Below are positions 1 through 6,711 of a stretch of 10,636 nucleotides of DNA, piece after piece. The stretch is from Candidatus Equinaster intestinalis (GTDB taxonomy: Bacteria; Bacillota_A; Clostridia; Oscillospirales; Acutalibacteraceae): assembly GCA_018065375.1 (NCBI GenBank), contig JAGHTJ010000180.1, forward strand, positions 1 through 10,636, read 5' to 3'. The first letter of the stretch is position 1. Every line of letters begins with the position of its first letter. The notes beneath the pieces were generated by a model that worked only from the letters and a program-made list of their open reading frames with translations, made no database searches and was not told the DNA's origin. The position numbers and the translations under genes are program-made.

Positions 1-23
1 CCCGTAAACACTATTTAAAAATC

Positions 24-2390
24 TTAAATTTTGCTGATTTCTTCAGCATATCTTACCGTTTCCATGGCATCTGCCGAATATTTATCCGCTCCGATTTTTT
101 CGGCATATTCCTTTGTAAGCACCGCACCGCCTACAACCACCTTACAGTAGGGGGCTTTTTCCTTTAAAAGCTTTACCGTTTCCTCCATAGCGGGCACCGT
201 GGTAGTCATTAAAGCGGAGAGACCCGCCAATTTTGCGTGATGCTTTTCTACCGCCTCCAAAACCGCCTCGGGCGGGGTATCTCGGCCTAAATCTATAACC
301 CGGAAACCGTAGTTTTCAAGTAAAAGCTTCACGATATTTTTTCCTATATCGTGAATATCGCCCTTAACCGTTGCCAGCACGAATTCACATTTATCGGCAG
401 GCTTTGCGGAGCCTACCTTTTTCTTTATCTCCTCAAATGCCGCTCCCGCCGCCTCTGCACTCATAAGAAGACTCGGCAAATACACCTTTTTCTGCTCGTA
501 GCCCTCTCCTACCAAATCGAGGGCGGGGATTATATCGGTTTCGATGATTTCCATAGCCTCTTTTGTTTCGAGAGCTTCTTTGCAAAGCGCCGCCGCAGGC
601 TCGCGAAGTCCCTTTATAACGGCGGTTTTAAGGTCGATTTCGGCGGTTTTTACAGGTAAAGCCGCCTGCGTATTTTCGCAAAAAGCGATATAGCCCTCTG
701 CCGTTTCATCGAAGCCCTCAAGCAGACAATACGCCTTGTACGCCCCCATCATTTCATCGGAATAGGGGTTTATTATGGCGGCGCAAAGTCCTTTTTGCAG
801 GCAGGCAAGGAAAAATGCGGAATTGAGCAAATCTCTGCGGGGCAGACCAAACGAAACGTTTGAAACGCCAAGTGAGGTTTTAAGACCCATTTTGGTTAAT
901 AGTTCAACCGATTTCATTGTTTCGGCGGCATTTTTACTGCCGGTGCTTACCGTGAGGGTAAGCGGGTCGAAAATAATATCCTTTTTATCAATGCCGTATT
1001 TTTCGGCATTTTTGAGTATATTTTGAGCGATTTTTACCCTTTCCTCTGCCCTTTCGGGAATTCCGTTTTCATCGAGGGTGAGGGCAATTACAACACCGCC
1101 GTACTTTTTGGCAAGCGGGAAAACCGCCTCCATACTTTCCTTTTTGCCGTTTACCGAGTTGATAAGGGGTTTTCCGTTATAAATACGAAGCGCCTTTTCC
1201 ATGGCGGCGCAGTTTGAGGTGTCTATCTGAAGCGGCAGGTCACAGACCGCCTGAAGCTCCTTTATCACCGAAACGAGCATTTTTTCTTCATCAATTTCGG
1301 GAAGACCAACATTAACATCGAGGGTGTGCGCCCCCTTTTCCTGCTGGGCGATGCCCTCTTTTAGGATATAATCAATGTCGTTTTCCTTAAGTGCCTCTTT
1401 AAAACGTTTTTTACCGGTGGGGTTTATCCTTTCTCCGATAATTACCGGGGCGTTTCCGAAAACTACGGCATGGGTATATGAGCTTACCGCCGTAATATCC
1501 TTTTTTGTGATTTCTTTCGGCTTTATATTATTAAGGCGGCCAACGAGTTTTTCGATATATTCGGGCGTTGTACCGCAACAGCCGCCTACAATTCTTACAC
1601 CGCTCTCAACCGCTTTTGCGGTTTGCTCCGCAAAATCTTCAGCCGAAACATCGAAAACAGTTTCGCCGTTTACAACCTGCGGCAGACCGGCATTCGCCTT
1701 TAAAATAACCGGCAGAGAAGAAAGGGCTAAATAATCCTCTGCTATCGGCATCAGCTTTTTAGGACCGTATGAGCAGTTTATACCTATTGCATCGGCGCCA
1801 AGTCCTTCGAGCATAGCCACGCAAGCCGAGGCATCAGCACCGGTTAAAAGCTTTTCGTCCTCACCGAAGGCATTGGTAACAAAAACCGGCAAAGAGCTGT
1901 TTTCCTTTGCGGCAAGAAGCGCCGCCTTGGTTTCGTAGGAATCATTCATGGTTTCGATAACGATTAAATCTGCGCCGTATTTTACGCCGAGCTTTACCGT
2001 TTCCGCAAAAATTTCCACCGCTTTTTCAAATTCCAGATCGCCCAGCGGTTTAAGCATTTTACCGGTGGGGCCTATATCGAGAGCGACCCATTTTTCGCCG
2101 CTTTTTTTACTTATCTTTGCCGCATTTTTTGCATTATTTACAGCGGCGGCGATTATTTCTTCGAGCTCATTTTTGCTGAATTTCAGCAGGTTTGCACCGA
2201 AGGTATTTGTGTTTACAATATTGCTTCCCGCATCAAAATACGCCTTATGAATTTCGGTTATGATTTCGCTGTGAGTGATATTCCATCTTTCGGGAAGCTC
2301 GCCGGCCAAAAGCCCTTTTTTCTGCAAAAGGGTTCCCATACCGCCGTCTAAAAAGACGATATTTTCCTTTAAATACTCTCTTAAATTCAT
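24..2390 (-). CDS. metH: Cobalamin-dependent methionine synthase, short form without activation domain
   Basis: Transfers a methyl group from 5-methyl-tetrahydrofolate to homocysteine through enzyme-bound cobalamin; cytosolic. The 788 residues run in the usual MetH order. The N-terminal homocysteine-methyltransferase barrel has its zinc cysteines in GINCSYG (near residue 205) and GGCCGTT (near 272). The pterin-binding domain begins around GERINPTGKKRF (near 320). Next come the four-helix cap (DLVGEGYEQKKVYLPSLLMS) and the B12-binding Rossmann domain, with the cobalt-ligand motif DIHDIGKN near 680. The protein stops after the B12 domain, whereas the E. coli enzyme (about 1,200 residues) continues into an AdoMet-binding reactivation domain; here that is encoded by the gene just upstream. 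The start ATG overlaps that gene's stop as ATGA and has a GGAG Shine-Dalgarno sequence. Last gene of the metF operon; stop codon TAA. Family assignment is very secure. Confidence 0.97.
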   Translation of the reverse strand: MNLREYLKENIVFLDGGMGTLLQKKGLLAGELPERWNITHSEIITEIHKAYFDAGSNIVNTNTFGANLLKFSKNELEEIIAAAVNNAKNAAKISKKSGEKWVALDIGPTGKMLKPLGDLEFEKAVEIFAETVKLGVKYGADLIVIETMNDSYETKAALLAAKENSSLPVFVTNAFGEDEKLLTGADASACVAMLEGLGADAIGINCSYGPKKLMPIAEDYLALSSLPVILKANAGLPQVVNGETVFDVSAEDFAEQTAKAVESGVRIVGGCCGTTPEYIEKLVGRLNNIKPKEITKKDITAVSSYTHAVVFGNAPVIIGERINPTGKKRFKEALKENDIDYILKEGIAQQEKGAHTLDVNVGLPEIDEEKMLVSVIKELQAVCDLPLQIDTSNCAAMEKALRIYNGKPLINSVNGKKESMEAVFPLAKKYGGVVIALTLDENGIPERAEERVKIAQNILKNAEKYGIDKKDIIFDPLTLTVSTGSKNAAETMKSVELLTKMGLKTSLGVSNVSFGLPRRDLLNSAFFLACLQKGLCAAIINPYSDEMMGAYKAYCLLEGFDETAEGYIAFCENTQAALPVKTAEIDLKTAVIKGLREPAAALCKEALETKEAMEIIETDIIPALDLVGEGYEQKKVYLPSLLMSAEAAGAAFEEIKKKVGSAKPADKCEFVLATVKGDIHDIGKNIVKLLLENYGFRVIDLGRDTPPEAVLEAVEKHHAKLAGLSALMTTTVPAMEETVKLLKEKAPYCKVVVGGAVLTKEYAEKIGADKYSADAMETVRYAEEISKI

Positions 2391-2977
2391 TTTTCCACTC
2401 CTATAATTGCGGTAACCGATTTTGAGGGTGTCATCAGCATACTGTCATTCAGCACAACTCCGATTTTTTGCGAACAACCCAAAAAGGCGAAAATATCGCG
2501 CTGAATTTTAATCTCCAGGTCCCCGTATCCCGCCGAAAAACGCGGACGTGTTTTACCGTATTTTTCGGTAATTTCCTTGTTAAAGCAATCGCAAAGCGCC
2601 TCTATTCTCTCGGCTCCGAGCGCCTGAAAAATCACCGCTTTAGAGGGAGAAAGGGTGCTGTATTTTATTATCATTCTATCAATTTCCAGCCCCGCCGTAG
2701 CGGCAAAAACAACCGCTTTTTCACAGTTTTTAAGATTTTTGGCAAGGTCACGCGAGCGGGTTTTCACAAATCCCAAATCAACCTCGTCCGCCGAGATTTT
2801 CACCGGGACTTCGGCAAAGCAAACCGCATATCTAAAGACATTTCCCGCCGCAAGAATACACTCTTCAACGAGGCTTTTTTCCGCACCATCGGCAGTTTTT
2901 ATGCCGGCGTACCGCATTACCTCTTTTTCATTTATCGGCGGGGGAGTTAAGCTTTTAACAAATACCGTATTTTCCAT
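2387..2977 (-). CDS. Stand-alone methionine synthase activation-domain protein (B12 reactivation)
   Basis: About 196 residues matching the C-terminal AdoMet-binding activation domain of full-length MetH. The diagnostic part is RFSAGYGDL (near residues 143-151, the R-x-x-x-G-Y motif that holds AdoMet in the E. coli domain), followed by IQRDIFAFL and the C-terminal block NDSMLMTPSKSVTAIIG. By family knowledge it would bind AdoMet and an electron donor and re-methylate cob(II)alamin on the neighbouring short MetH. I chose the ATG at 2977, one base after the metF stop. An upstream in-frame ATG at 3025 would add 16 residues, but it lies inside metF, has no Shine-Dalgarno sequence and adds residues encoded by the metF end. 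The stop overlaps the metH start by 4 bases (ATGA), so translation of the two halves is probably coupled. Confidence 0.9.
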   Translation of the reverse strand: MENTVFVKSLTPPPINEKEVMRYAGIKTADGAEKSLVEECILAAGNVFRYAVCFAEVPVKISADEVDLGFVKTRSRDLAKNLKNCEKAVVFAATAGLEIDRMIIKYSTLSPSKAVIFQALGAERIEALCDCFNKEITEKYGKTRPRFSAGYGDLEIKIQRDIFAFLGCSQKIGVVLNDSMLMTPSKSVTAIIGVEK

Positions 2978-2978
2978 T

Positions 2979-3854
2979 TTATCCCAAAATATCCGAGAGA
3001 TTTTGCTTGATTTTTTCGGCAACATCGGGCTTGTTCATCGAATAAACGTGAACATTGGTAATTCCGTTGGCAAACAAATCAATAATCTGGTCGGTAGCAT
3101 AGGCAATTCCCGCCTGAAGCATGGCATCGGGAGATGCGCCGAACTTATCCACAATGCTCTTAAACCTTTGGGGCATAAATGAGCCCGAAAGCTTAATGGC
3201 ACGCTCAACCTGATTTGCGCGGGTAATAGGCATTACGCCGGGAATTATCGGCACCGTAATACCCGCCTCGCGGATTTTATATAAAAAGTTGTAAAAAAGG
3301 TTATTATCGAAAAACATCTGTGTTGTAAGGAATGAGCAACCCGCATCAACCTTTTCTTTAAGATGCTTAATATCTTCCTTTTGGTTTTCACTTTCGGGGT
3401 GAATTTCGGGGTAGCAGGCGCCGCCGATACAGAAATTTTGGTCGATACTCTTAATATCATAAATAAGCTCGGTGGCGTGGCGGTAATCCCACAAACTGCG
3501 GTCGGTTTTAGCCAGCTCCTCGGTTAAATCACCGCGAAGCGCCATAATATTTTCGATGCCCGCCGCCTTGATTTCGGAAATCTTATTGCGGACGGTTTCT
3601 CTGCTCGAAGAAACGCAGGTTAAGTGCGCCAAGGTAGGCACACCGTAGCGGTCCTTTATGTTTTTTGCAATTTCGAGGGTGTATGCGCTTGTTCCGCCGC
3701 CCGCGCCGTATGTAACGCTCATAAAGCTCGGCGAGAGCTTGGCAATTTCCTCGGTGGCGGTTTTAACACTATCGAATGCCGAATCGGTTTTGGGCGGAAA
3801 AACCTCAAAAGAAAGGGTAAGCTTATCTTTATTAAGTATTTCGGTAATTTTCAT
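2979..3854 (-). CDS. metF: Methylenetetrahydrofolate reductase
   Basis: FAD enzyme that reduces 5,10-methylene-tetrahydrofolate to 5-methyl-tetrahydrofolate, the methyl donor used by MetH downstream. The 291 residues are the usual bacterial MetF length. Family motifs are in order: LSFEVFPPKT near residue 14 (with the catalytic Glu of FE(V/F)FPPK), THLT-like AHLTCVSSSRE near 77, MALRGDLTEE near 104 (the Asp near the flavin), GGACYPEIHPES near 144 and TTQMFFDNNLFYNF near 177. The start ATG at 3854 has an AAGGGG Shine-Dalgarno sequence 8 bases upstream. First gene of the metF / activation protein / metH operon; the next start lies one base past its TAA. The 5' leader from the predicted promoter is only about 50 bases, too short for a SAM riboswitch or T-box, so no such control is visible. 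Confidence 0.96.
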   Translation of the reverse strand: MKITEILNKDKLTLSFEVFPPKTDSAFDSVKTATEEIAKLSPSFMSVTYGAGGGTSAYTLEIAKNIKDRYGVPTLAHLTCVSSSRETVRNKISEIKAAGIENIMALRGDLTEELAKTDRSLWDYRHATELIYDIKSIDQNFCIGGACYPEIHPESENQKEDIKHLKEKVDAGCSFLTTQMFFDNNLFYNFLYKIREAGITVPIIPGVMPITRANQVERAIKLSGSFMPQRFKSIVDKFGASPDAMLQAGIAYATDQIIDLFANGITNVHVYSMNKPDVAEKIKQNLSDILG

Positions 3855-3913
3855 TTTTGATACCCCTTTATAATTCTGTATTTTTAAAAAAACACTGTGT
3901 CTGCATAAAAATA

Positions 3914-3942
3914 AGGATAGCAGAAATTTAAACTCCAGTCAA
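3914..3942 (-). promoter_or_regulatory. Promoter of the metF operon
   Basis: On the minus strand: -35 TTGACT (3942-3937), spacer of exactly 17 bases, -10 TATCCT (3919-3914), with a TG one base before the -10 (extended -10). Expected start near 3907, giving a leader of about 53 bases before the metF ATG. The spacing and extended element fit a vegetative sigma-A promoter well; there is no experimental support. Confidence 0.75.
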
Positions 3943-3963
3943 TAGAAAACGCGGTTTTGTTTG

Positions 3964-4068
3964 CTAAAACTCACAAACCGTTTCGTTTTCACCGGAATCG
4001 GAATAAAATTTTACGTTACCGCTATCATAATTCATAATATATGCGCCGTCATCAGAGCCTACGAACAT
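3964..4068 (-). CDS. 34-codon ORF of unknown function; possibly a gene remnant
   Basis: The reading frame starts at ATG 4068 (MFVGSDDGAYIMNYDSGN...) and ends in TAG at 3964. GGAG sits directly against the ATG, which is too close for a normal Shine-Dalgarno sequence. A good minus-strand promoter (4083-4111) would start transcription about 8 bases upstream, so the message would be nearly leaderless. The peptide is acidic, has one Cys near its end and no membrane segment. I do not recognise the family. The composition looks protein-like, and a neighbouring frame just upstream reads YVTIKISGD before running out of phase. The piece may therefore be the tail of a decayed gene rather than a working small protein. 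It fills much of the 320-base gap between parB and metF. Confidence 0.3.
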   Translation of the reverse strand: MFVGSDDGAYIMNYDSGNVKFYSDSGENETVCEF

Positions 4069-4082
4069 CTCCGCTTATTTTA

Positions 4083-4111
4083 ATTGTAACATAAGCCGCC
4101 CGCCTTTTCAA
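4083..4111 (-). promoter_or_regulatory. Second minus-strand promoter between parB and metF
   Basis: On the minus strand: -35 TTGAAA (4111-4106), 17-base spacer, -10 TACAAT (4088-4083), preceded by TGT (extended -10). Expected start near 4076, just before the 34-codon ORF. A transcript from here could also read on into metF, because no terminator lies between. Sequence match is good; activity is inferred. Confidence 0.55.
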
Positions 4112-4136
4112 TAGCGGCAATACATACAATTACACG

Positions 4137-4165
4137 CCCCGCTCGATAAAAAATATCGGGCGGGG
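4137..4165. terminator. Hairpin after parB, likely terminator
   Basis: A 12-base-pair inverted repeat (CCCCGCTCGATA / TATCGGGCGGGG) with an AAAAA loop, lying 10 bases past the parB stop. On the plus strand the only imperfect pair is a T-G wobble, and the T-rich run lies on the plus side (4166-4188). On the minus strand the pair becomes an A-C mismatch and the tail is not T-rich. It is placed to end the parA-parB transcript but reads better as a plus-strand or bidirectional terminator. Confidence 0.6.
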
Positions 4166-4175
4166 TTATATGTTT

Positions 4176-5033
4176 TTATTTGTTTTTTCCTGCGAGGCGG
4201 TCTGCCATTTCCTTAAGCTCTTCCGGTTTTAAGAATTCTATACTCAAAATTCCCTGCTCGCCGACAGTCTTTTTTACCTTTACTTTTCGGTGCATTGCCT
4301 GCGTCAGAGCAAGCTCTACCTCGGCATAAAATTTGTTTTGTGTGGCGGCGGTTTTGGTCGGTTTGCGGTGCTTTTTTGCCGCTTTTATGGCATTTTCAAG
4401 CTCCCTTACCGATTTACCCTCCTTCGCCATTTCTATAAGCTCACGGCGCAAATTTTCGTCTTCTCCCGCGCTTAAAATCGCCCTCGCGTGGCCTGCGGTG
4501 ATTGCTCCGCTTTGAAGCAGTTCGCGAGCCTGCTCACCGAGCGTTAATAATCGGAGGGCGTTTGCTACCGCCGCTCTCGATTTTCCTACGCGAACCGCAA
4601 CCTGCTCCTGGGTAAGACCGTAAGAGTCTATCAGCTGCTTATAGCCCTCTGCCTCCTCGATGGGGTTGAGCCCCTCTCTTTGCAGGTTTTCTATGAGGGC
4701 AACCTCCATAATCTCCTGCTCTGTATAGTCCTTTACTATTACCGGAACTGCCTCGAGCCCCGCTTTTCTGCAGGCACGCCAGCGGCGTTCACCCGCAATG
4801 ATTTTGTATCTGCCGTTTGCCGTGGGCTTTACTATTATCGGCTGTAAAAGACCGTGCTCCTTTATACTTTCGGCAAGCTCCTCGATAAGCTCCTCCTTGA
4901 AATCCTTTCTCGGCTGACCGCGTTTGGGTTAAATTTCGGTGAGCTTTACGGTTATAAGCTTATCGTTTTCGGTTGCATTTTCGTTAAATATTGCATCAAG
5001 ACCCTTTCCGAGTCCGCCCTTAATAACTGCCAT
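4176..5033 (-). pseudogene. parB: Chromosome-partitioning protein ParB (Spo0J family), interrupted by an in-frame TAA at codon 35
   Basis: ParB is the CTP-dependent DNA clamp that loads at parS and spreads along DNA to organise and segregate the origin with ParA. Read through, the gene encodes 285 residues, a normal length. The N-terminal ParA-contact motif is GLGKGLDAIF (residues 7-16). QPRKDF is at 40-45, the CTP-binding motif GERRWR at 81-86 and ENLQRE at 115-120. The helix-turn-helix is about 140-163 (GLTQEQVAVRVGKSRAAV), and a C-terminal dimerisation region follows. Codon 35 is TAA (4931-4929), between I34 and P36, a site where homologues carry a variable residue before Pro-Asn. The frame, spacing and motifs are intact on both sides, so one base change (for example GAA or AAA to TAA) explains it. 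The start at 5033 has a strong AGGAGG Shine-Dalgarno sequence and overlaps the parA stop (TGATG). A restart at ATG 4709 would lack the CTPase half. Sequencing error, a recent mutation or real disruption are all possible. Confidence 0.9.
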
Positions 5034-5806
5034 CAGTATCCCCTCCTGTTGTTTTTAATAAGCTCTTTTGCGAGGTCATCATAGGCTCTCGCGCCCTTCG
5101 ACCTCTTATCATAATACTGTATCGGCATACCGTAGCTCGGCGCCTCCGAAAGTCTTACCGCACGCGGTATGGTGGTTTTATAGATTTTATCGGCGAAGAA
5201 CTTTTTCAGCTCCTCTACAACCTGGTGGGTAAGATTGAGTCTTGAATCGTACATCGTAAGAAGCACGCCCTCAAGCTCCAACCCCTGATTGTAAAGCCTT
5301 TTTACCTGGCGAACACTCGAAAGAAGCTGGGAGAGTCCCTCCATTGCATAATATTCGCATTGCACCGGAACCAACAGAGTATCGCTCGCAACAAGGGCGT
5401 TTACCGTAATAAGGCTCAATGAGGGCGGACAGTCGATAAATATGTAATCATAGCTGTCCCTGCAAAGCGCCAGGGCAAGCTTGAGCCTTTCCTGACGGTT
5501 TTCAACACCTATAAGCTCAACCTCCGCGCCCGCTAAATCCATATTTGCCGGTACAATGTCAACGTTTTTAAAGGTGGTTGTCCGCTTGACGTTTTCTGCT
5601 CTCGCGCCGGCTATCAGCAAATCGTAGGTAGAAAGCGCCACCTCCCGCTTGTTTATACCGAAGCCGCTGGTTGTGTTGCCCTGCGGGTCGGCATCAATAA
5701 TTAAAACCTTTTTTCCGAGCAGACCAACCGCCGCGGTAAGATTTACCGCCGTTGTGGTTTTTCCTACTCCGCCCTTTTGGTTTACTATGGCGATTATTTT
5801 TCCCAT
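5033..5806 (-). CDS. parA: Chromosome-partitioning ATPase ParA (Soj family)
   Basis: ParA binds DNA as an ATP dimer and is driven off it by ParB, supporting origin segregation; in Bacillus the homologue Soj also affects DnaA. The 257 residues match the short, chromosomal Soj type without an N-terminal helix-turn-helix. The deviant Walker A is KGGVGKTT (residues 11-18). The A' motif DADPQGN starts at residue 38, and the Walker B region is FIDCPPSL, near 125. Later family signatures VPVQCEYYAMEGLSQL and AVRLSEAPSYGMPI are present. The start ATG at 5806 has an AAGGGGA Shine-Dalgarno sequence and lies 17 bases after the lysozyme gene, so the two are probably co-transcribed. The last codons carry the parB Shine-Dalgarno sequence, and the TGA overlaps the parB ATG by one base. 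All key residues are present. Confidence 0.96.
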   Translation of the reverse strand: MGKIIAIVNQKGGVGKTTTAVNLTAAVGLLGKKVLIIDADPQGNTTSGFGINKREVALSTYDLLIAGARAENVKRTTTFKNVDIVPANMDLAGAEVELIGVENRQERLKLALALCRDSYDYIFIDCPPSLSLITVNALVASDTLLVPVQCEYYAMEGLSQLLSSVRQVKRLYNQGLELEGVLLTMYDSRLNLTHQVVEELKKFFADKIYKTTIPRAVRLSEAPSYGMPIQYYDKRSKGARAYDDLAKELIKNNRRGY

Positions 5807-5823
5807 ACTTTTCCCCTTTTTTC

Positions 5824-6591
5824 CTACTGCTTATCTGCGGCGCCGAGCCCGAATTCCTCAAACTCCGCCTTGCTGCCGCAAAATACGTTCATATCAATAT
5901 ATCTTTCCTTGCCGTTGTAGCCCTTTAAAACGTGGCGGTTTGAATACTGCCAAAAGCTCCAATCGGGCTTTCCCTGCGGCTTGCCGTAAACGCTTCTTAC
6001 CCAAAAGGTACAATCCGAAAAGCCCTCTGCAATTATATTCTTATAGCTTGAATTGGTAACATAGATAATCGGAGAAGCTCCGTAATAATCCCTTACGGCG
6101 TCAACAAAATCGCGAAGCTCCGCTCTGATTTTTTCGGAATCGGTATTGGAAGCGCCGAACTCCCCGTAATATTCGAGGTCAACCACCGGCGGCAGAGCTC
6201 CCGAAACCTTTGGCACGGTAGCGCAAAAATGCTCCGCCTGCGCCTTGCCTGAAGACTCAAAACTGAAGAAATGATATGCGCCGATGCGCAAATCGGTCTT
6301 TTGAGCCTGCGCAAAGTTATCCTGAAAATGAGAATCCACAAAGCTTGAGCCCTCGGTAGCCTTAATAAATGCGAAGGAAATGTCCTGCGCCGAGAGAGTT
6401 TGCCAATCAATCTCGCCCTGATACGCCGAAACATCGACCCCGATTACCGAATACCCTTCGGATAACGGATTATTTATATGTAAAATTCCAAAATAGAAAA
6501 GAGCTCCGATAACTGCCGCAAGCATCGCGACAGCGACCGCAACCGAGAGTAAAACTACACTGCTTTTGCGAAATTTTGCGAAAATCTTCAT
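5824..6591 (-). CDS. Membrane-anchored GH25 lysozyme (N-acetylmuramidase)
   Basis: Predicted to cleave the MurNAc-GlcNAc bond of peptidoglycan outside the membrane. A basic start (KIFAKFRKSS) is followed by one hydrophobic segment at about residues 12-36, which acts as a signal-anchor or uncleaved signal peptide. The GH25 barrel then fills about 47-245. The opening strand GVDVSAYQGEIDW carries the first catalytic Asp, and PPVVDLEYYG (near 135) carries the catalytic Glu. FAFIKATEGSSF, GAYHFFSF, SFWQYSN and YIDMNVF are further GH25 signatures. There is no SH3 or other wall-binding domain. The start ATG at 6591 has GAGG 8 bases upstream. It is the first gene of an apparent operon with parA and parB, an unusual neighbour for a partition locus. 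The family is certain; the physiological role (growth, division or sporulation) is not shown. Confidence 0.92.
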   Translation of the reverse strand: MKIFAKFRKSSVVLLSVAVAVAMLAAVIGALFYFGILHINNPLSEGYSVIGVDVSAYQGEIDWQTLSAQDISFAFIKATEGSSFVDSHFQDNFAQAQKTDLRIGAYHFFSFESSGKAQAEHFCATVPKVSGALPPVVDLEYYGEFGASNTDSEKIRAELRDFVDAVRDYYGASPIIYVTNSSYKNIIAEGFSDCTFWVRSVYGKPQGKPDWSFWQYSNRHVLKGYNGKERYIDMNVFCGSKAEFEEFGLGAADKQ

Positions 6592-6609
6592 AATTCATAC
6601 CTCATTTTC

Positions 6610-6638
6610 AGTATACCATACCTTATGTGATTATACAA
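6610..6638 (-). promoter_or_regulatory. Promoter of the lysozyme-parA-parB operon
   Basis: On the minus strand: -35 TTGTAT (6638-6633), 17-base spacer, -10 TATACT (6615-6610), with TG before it (extended -10). Expected start near 6603, 12 bases before the lysozyme ATG. A second possible -10, TATAAT (6635-6630), lies just upstream; its -35 region would fall inside parS site 1 (GTGAAA, 17-base spacing). Confidence 0.6.
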
Positions 6639-6650
6639 GAAAAAAGACAA

Positions 6651-6666
6651 TGTTTCACGTGAAACA
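6651..6666. other. parS site 1 (ParB/Spo0J binding site)
   Basis: TGTTTCACGTGAAACA, a perfect 16-base palindrome identical to the Firmicutes parS consensus. The palindrome extends to 20 bases with flanking AA/TT, as in the other two copies. It lies 60 bases upstream of the lysozyme ATG in the promoter region of the operon that encodes ParA and ParB. Confidence 0.95.
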
Positions 6667-6676
6667 TTTTTGAAAT

Positions 6677-6705
6677 TTGGCTATTTGAGGCAAATGCCAT
6701 ATAAT
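6677..6705 (+). promoter_or_regulatory. Plus-strand promoter with operator-like inverted repeat in its spacer
   Basis: -35 TTGGCT (6677-6682), 17-base spacer, -10 TATAAT (6700-6705). The spacer is largely an inverted repeat: TGGC-T-ATTTG, AGG loop, CAAATGCCA (6678-6699). No protein gene follows on this strand, so the promoter would drive the short unit ending at the hairpin at 6779-6804. The perfect -10 and ideal spacing are seen directly; function is inferred. Confidence 0.45.
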
Positions 6706-6711
6706 CATAAT

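Noticed and set aside
2978..3025. Upstream start (ATG 3025) for the activation-domain protein
   Set aside because: It would overlap metF by 47 bases without a Shine-Dalgarno sequence; ATG 2977 directly follows the metF stop.
3145..3153. Perfect DnaA box TTATCCACA on the plus strand
   Set aside because: It is a single copy inside metF where the codons for V-D-K force most of it; no cluster of boxes or AT-rich unwinding region is nearby, so it is not evidence for oriC here.
3855..3907. SAM riboswitch or T-box ahead of metF
   Set aside because: The leader from the predicted start is only about 53 bases and has no substantial hairpins or T-box sequence.
4929..4931. Genetic code reassignment of TAA
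   Set aside because: metH, metF, parB itself and spoVB all end in TAA at the expected family length, so TAA is a normal stop in this genome.
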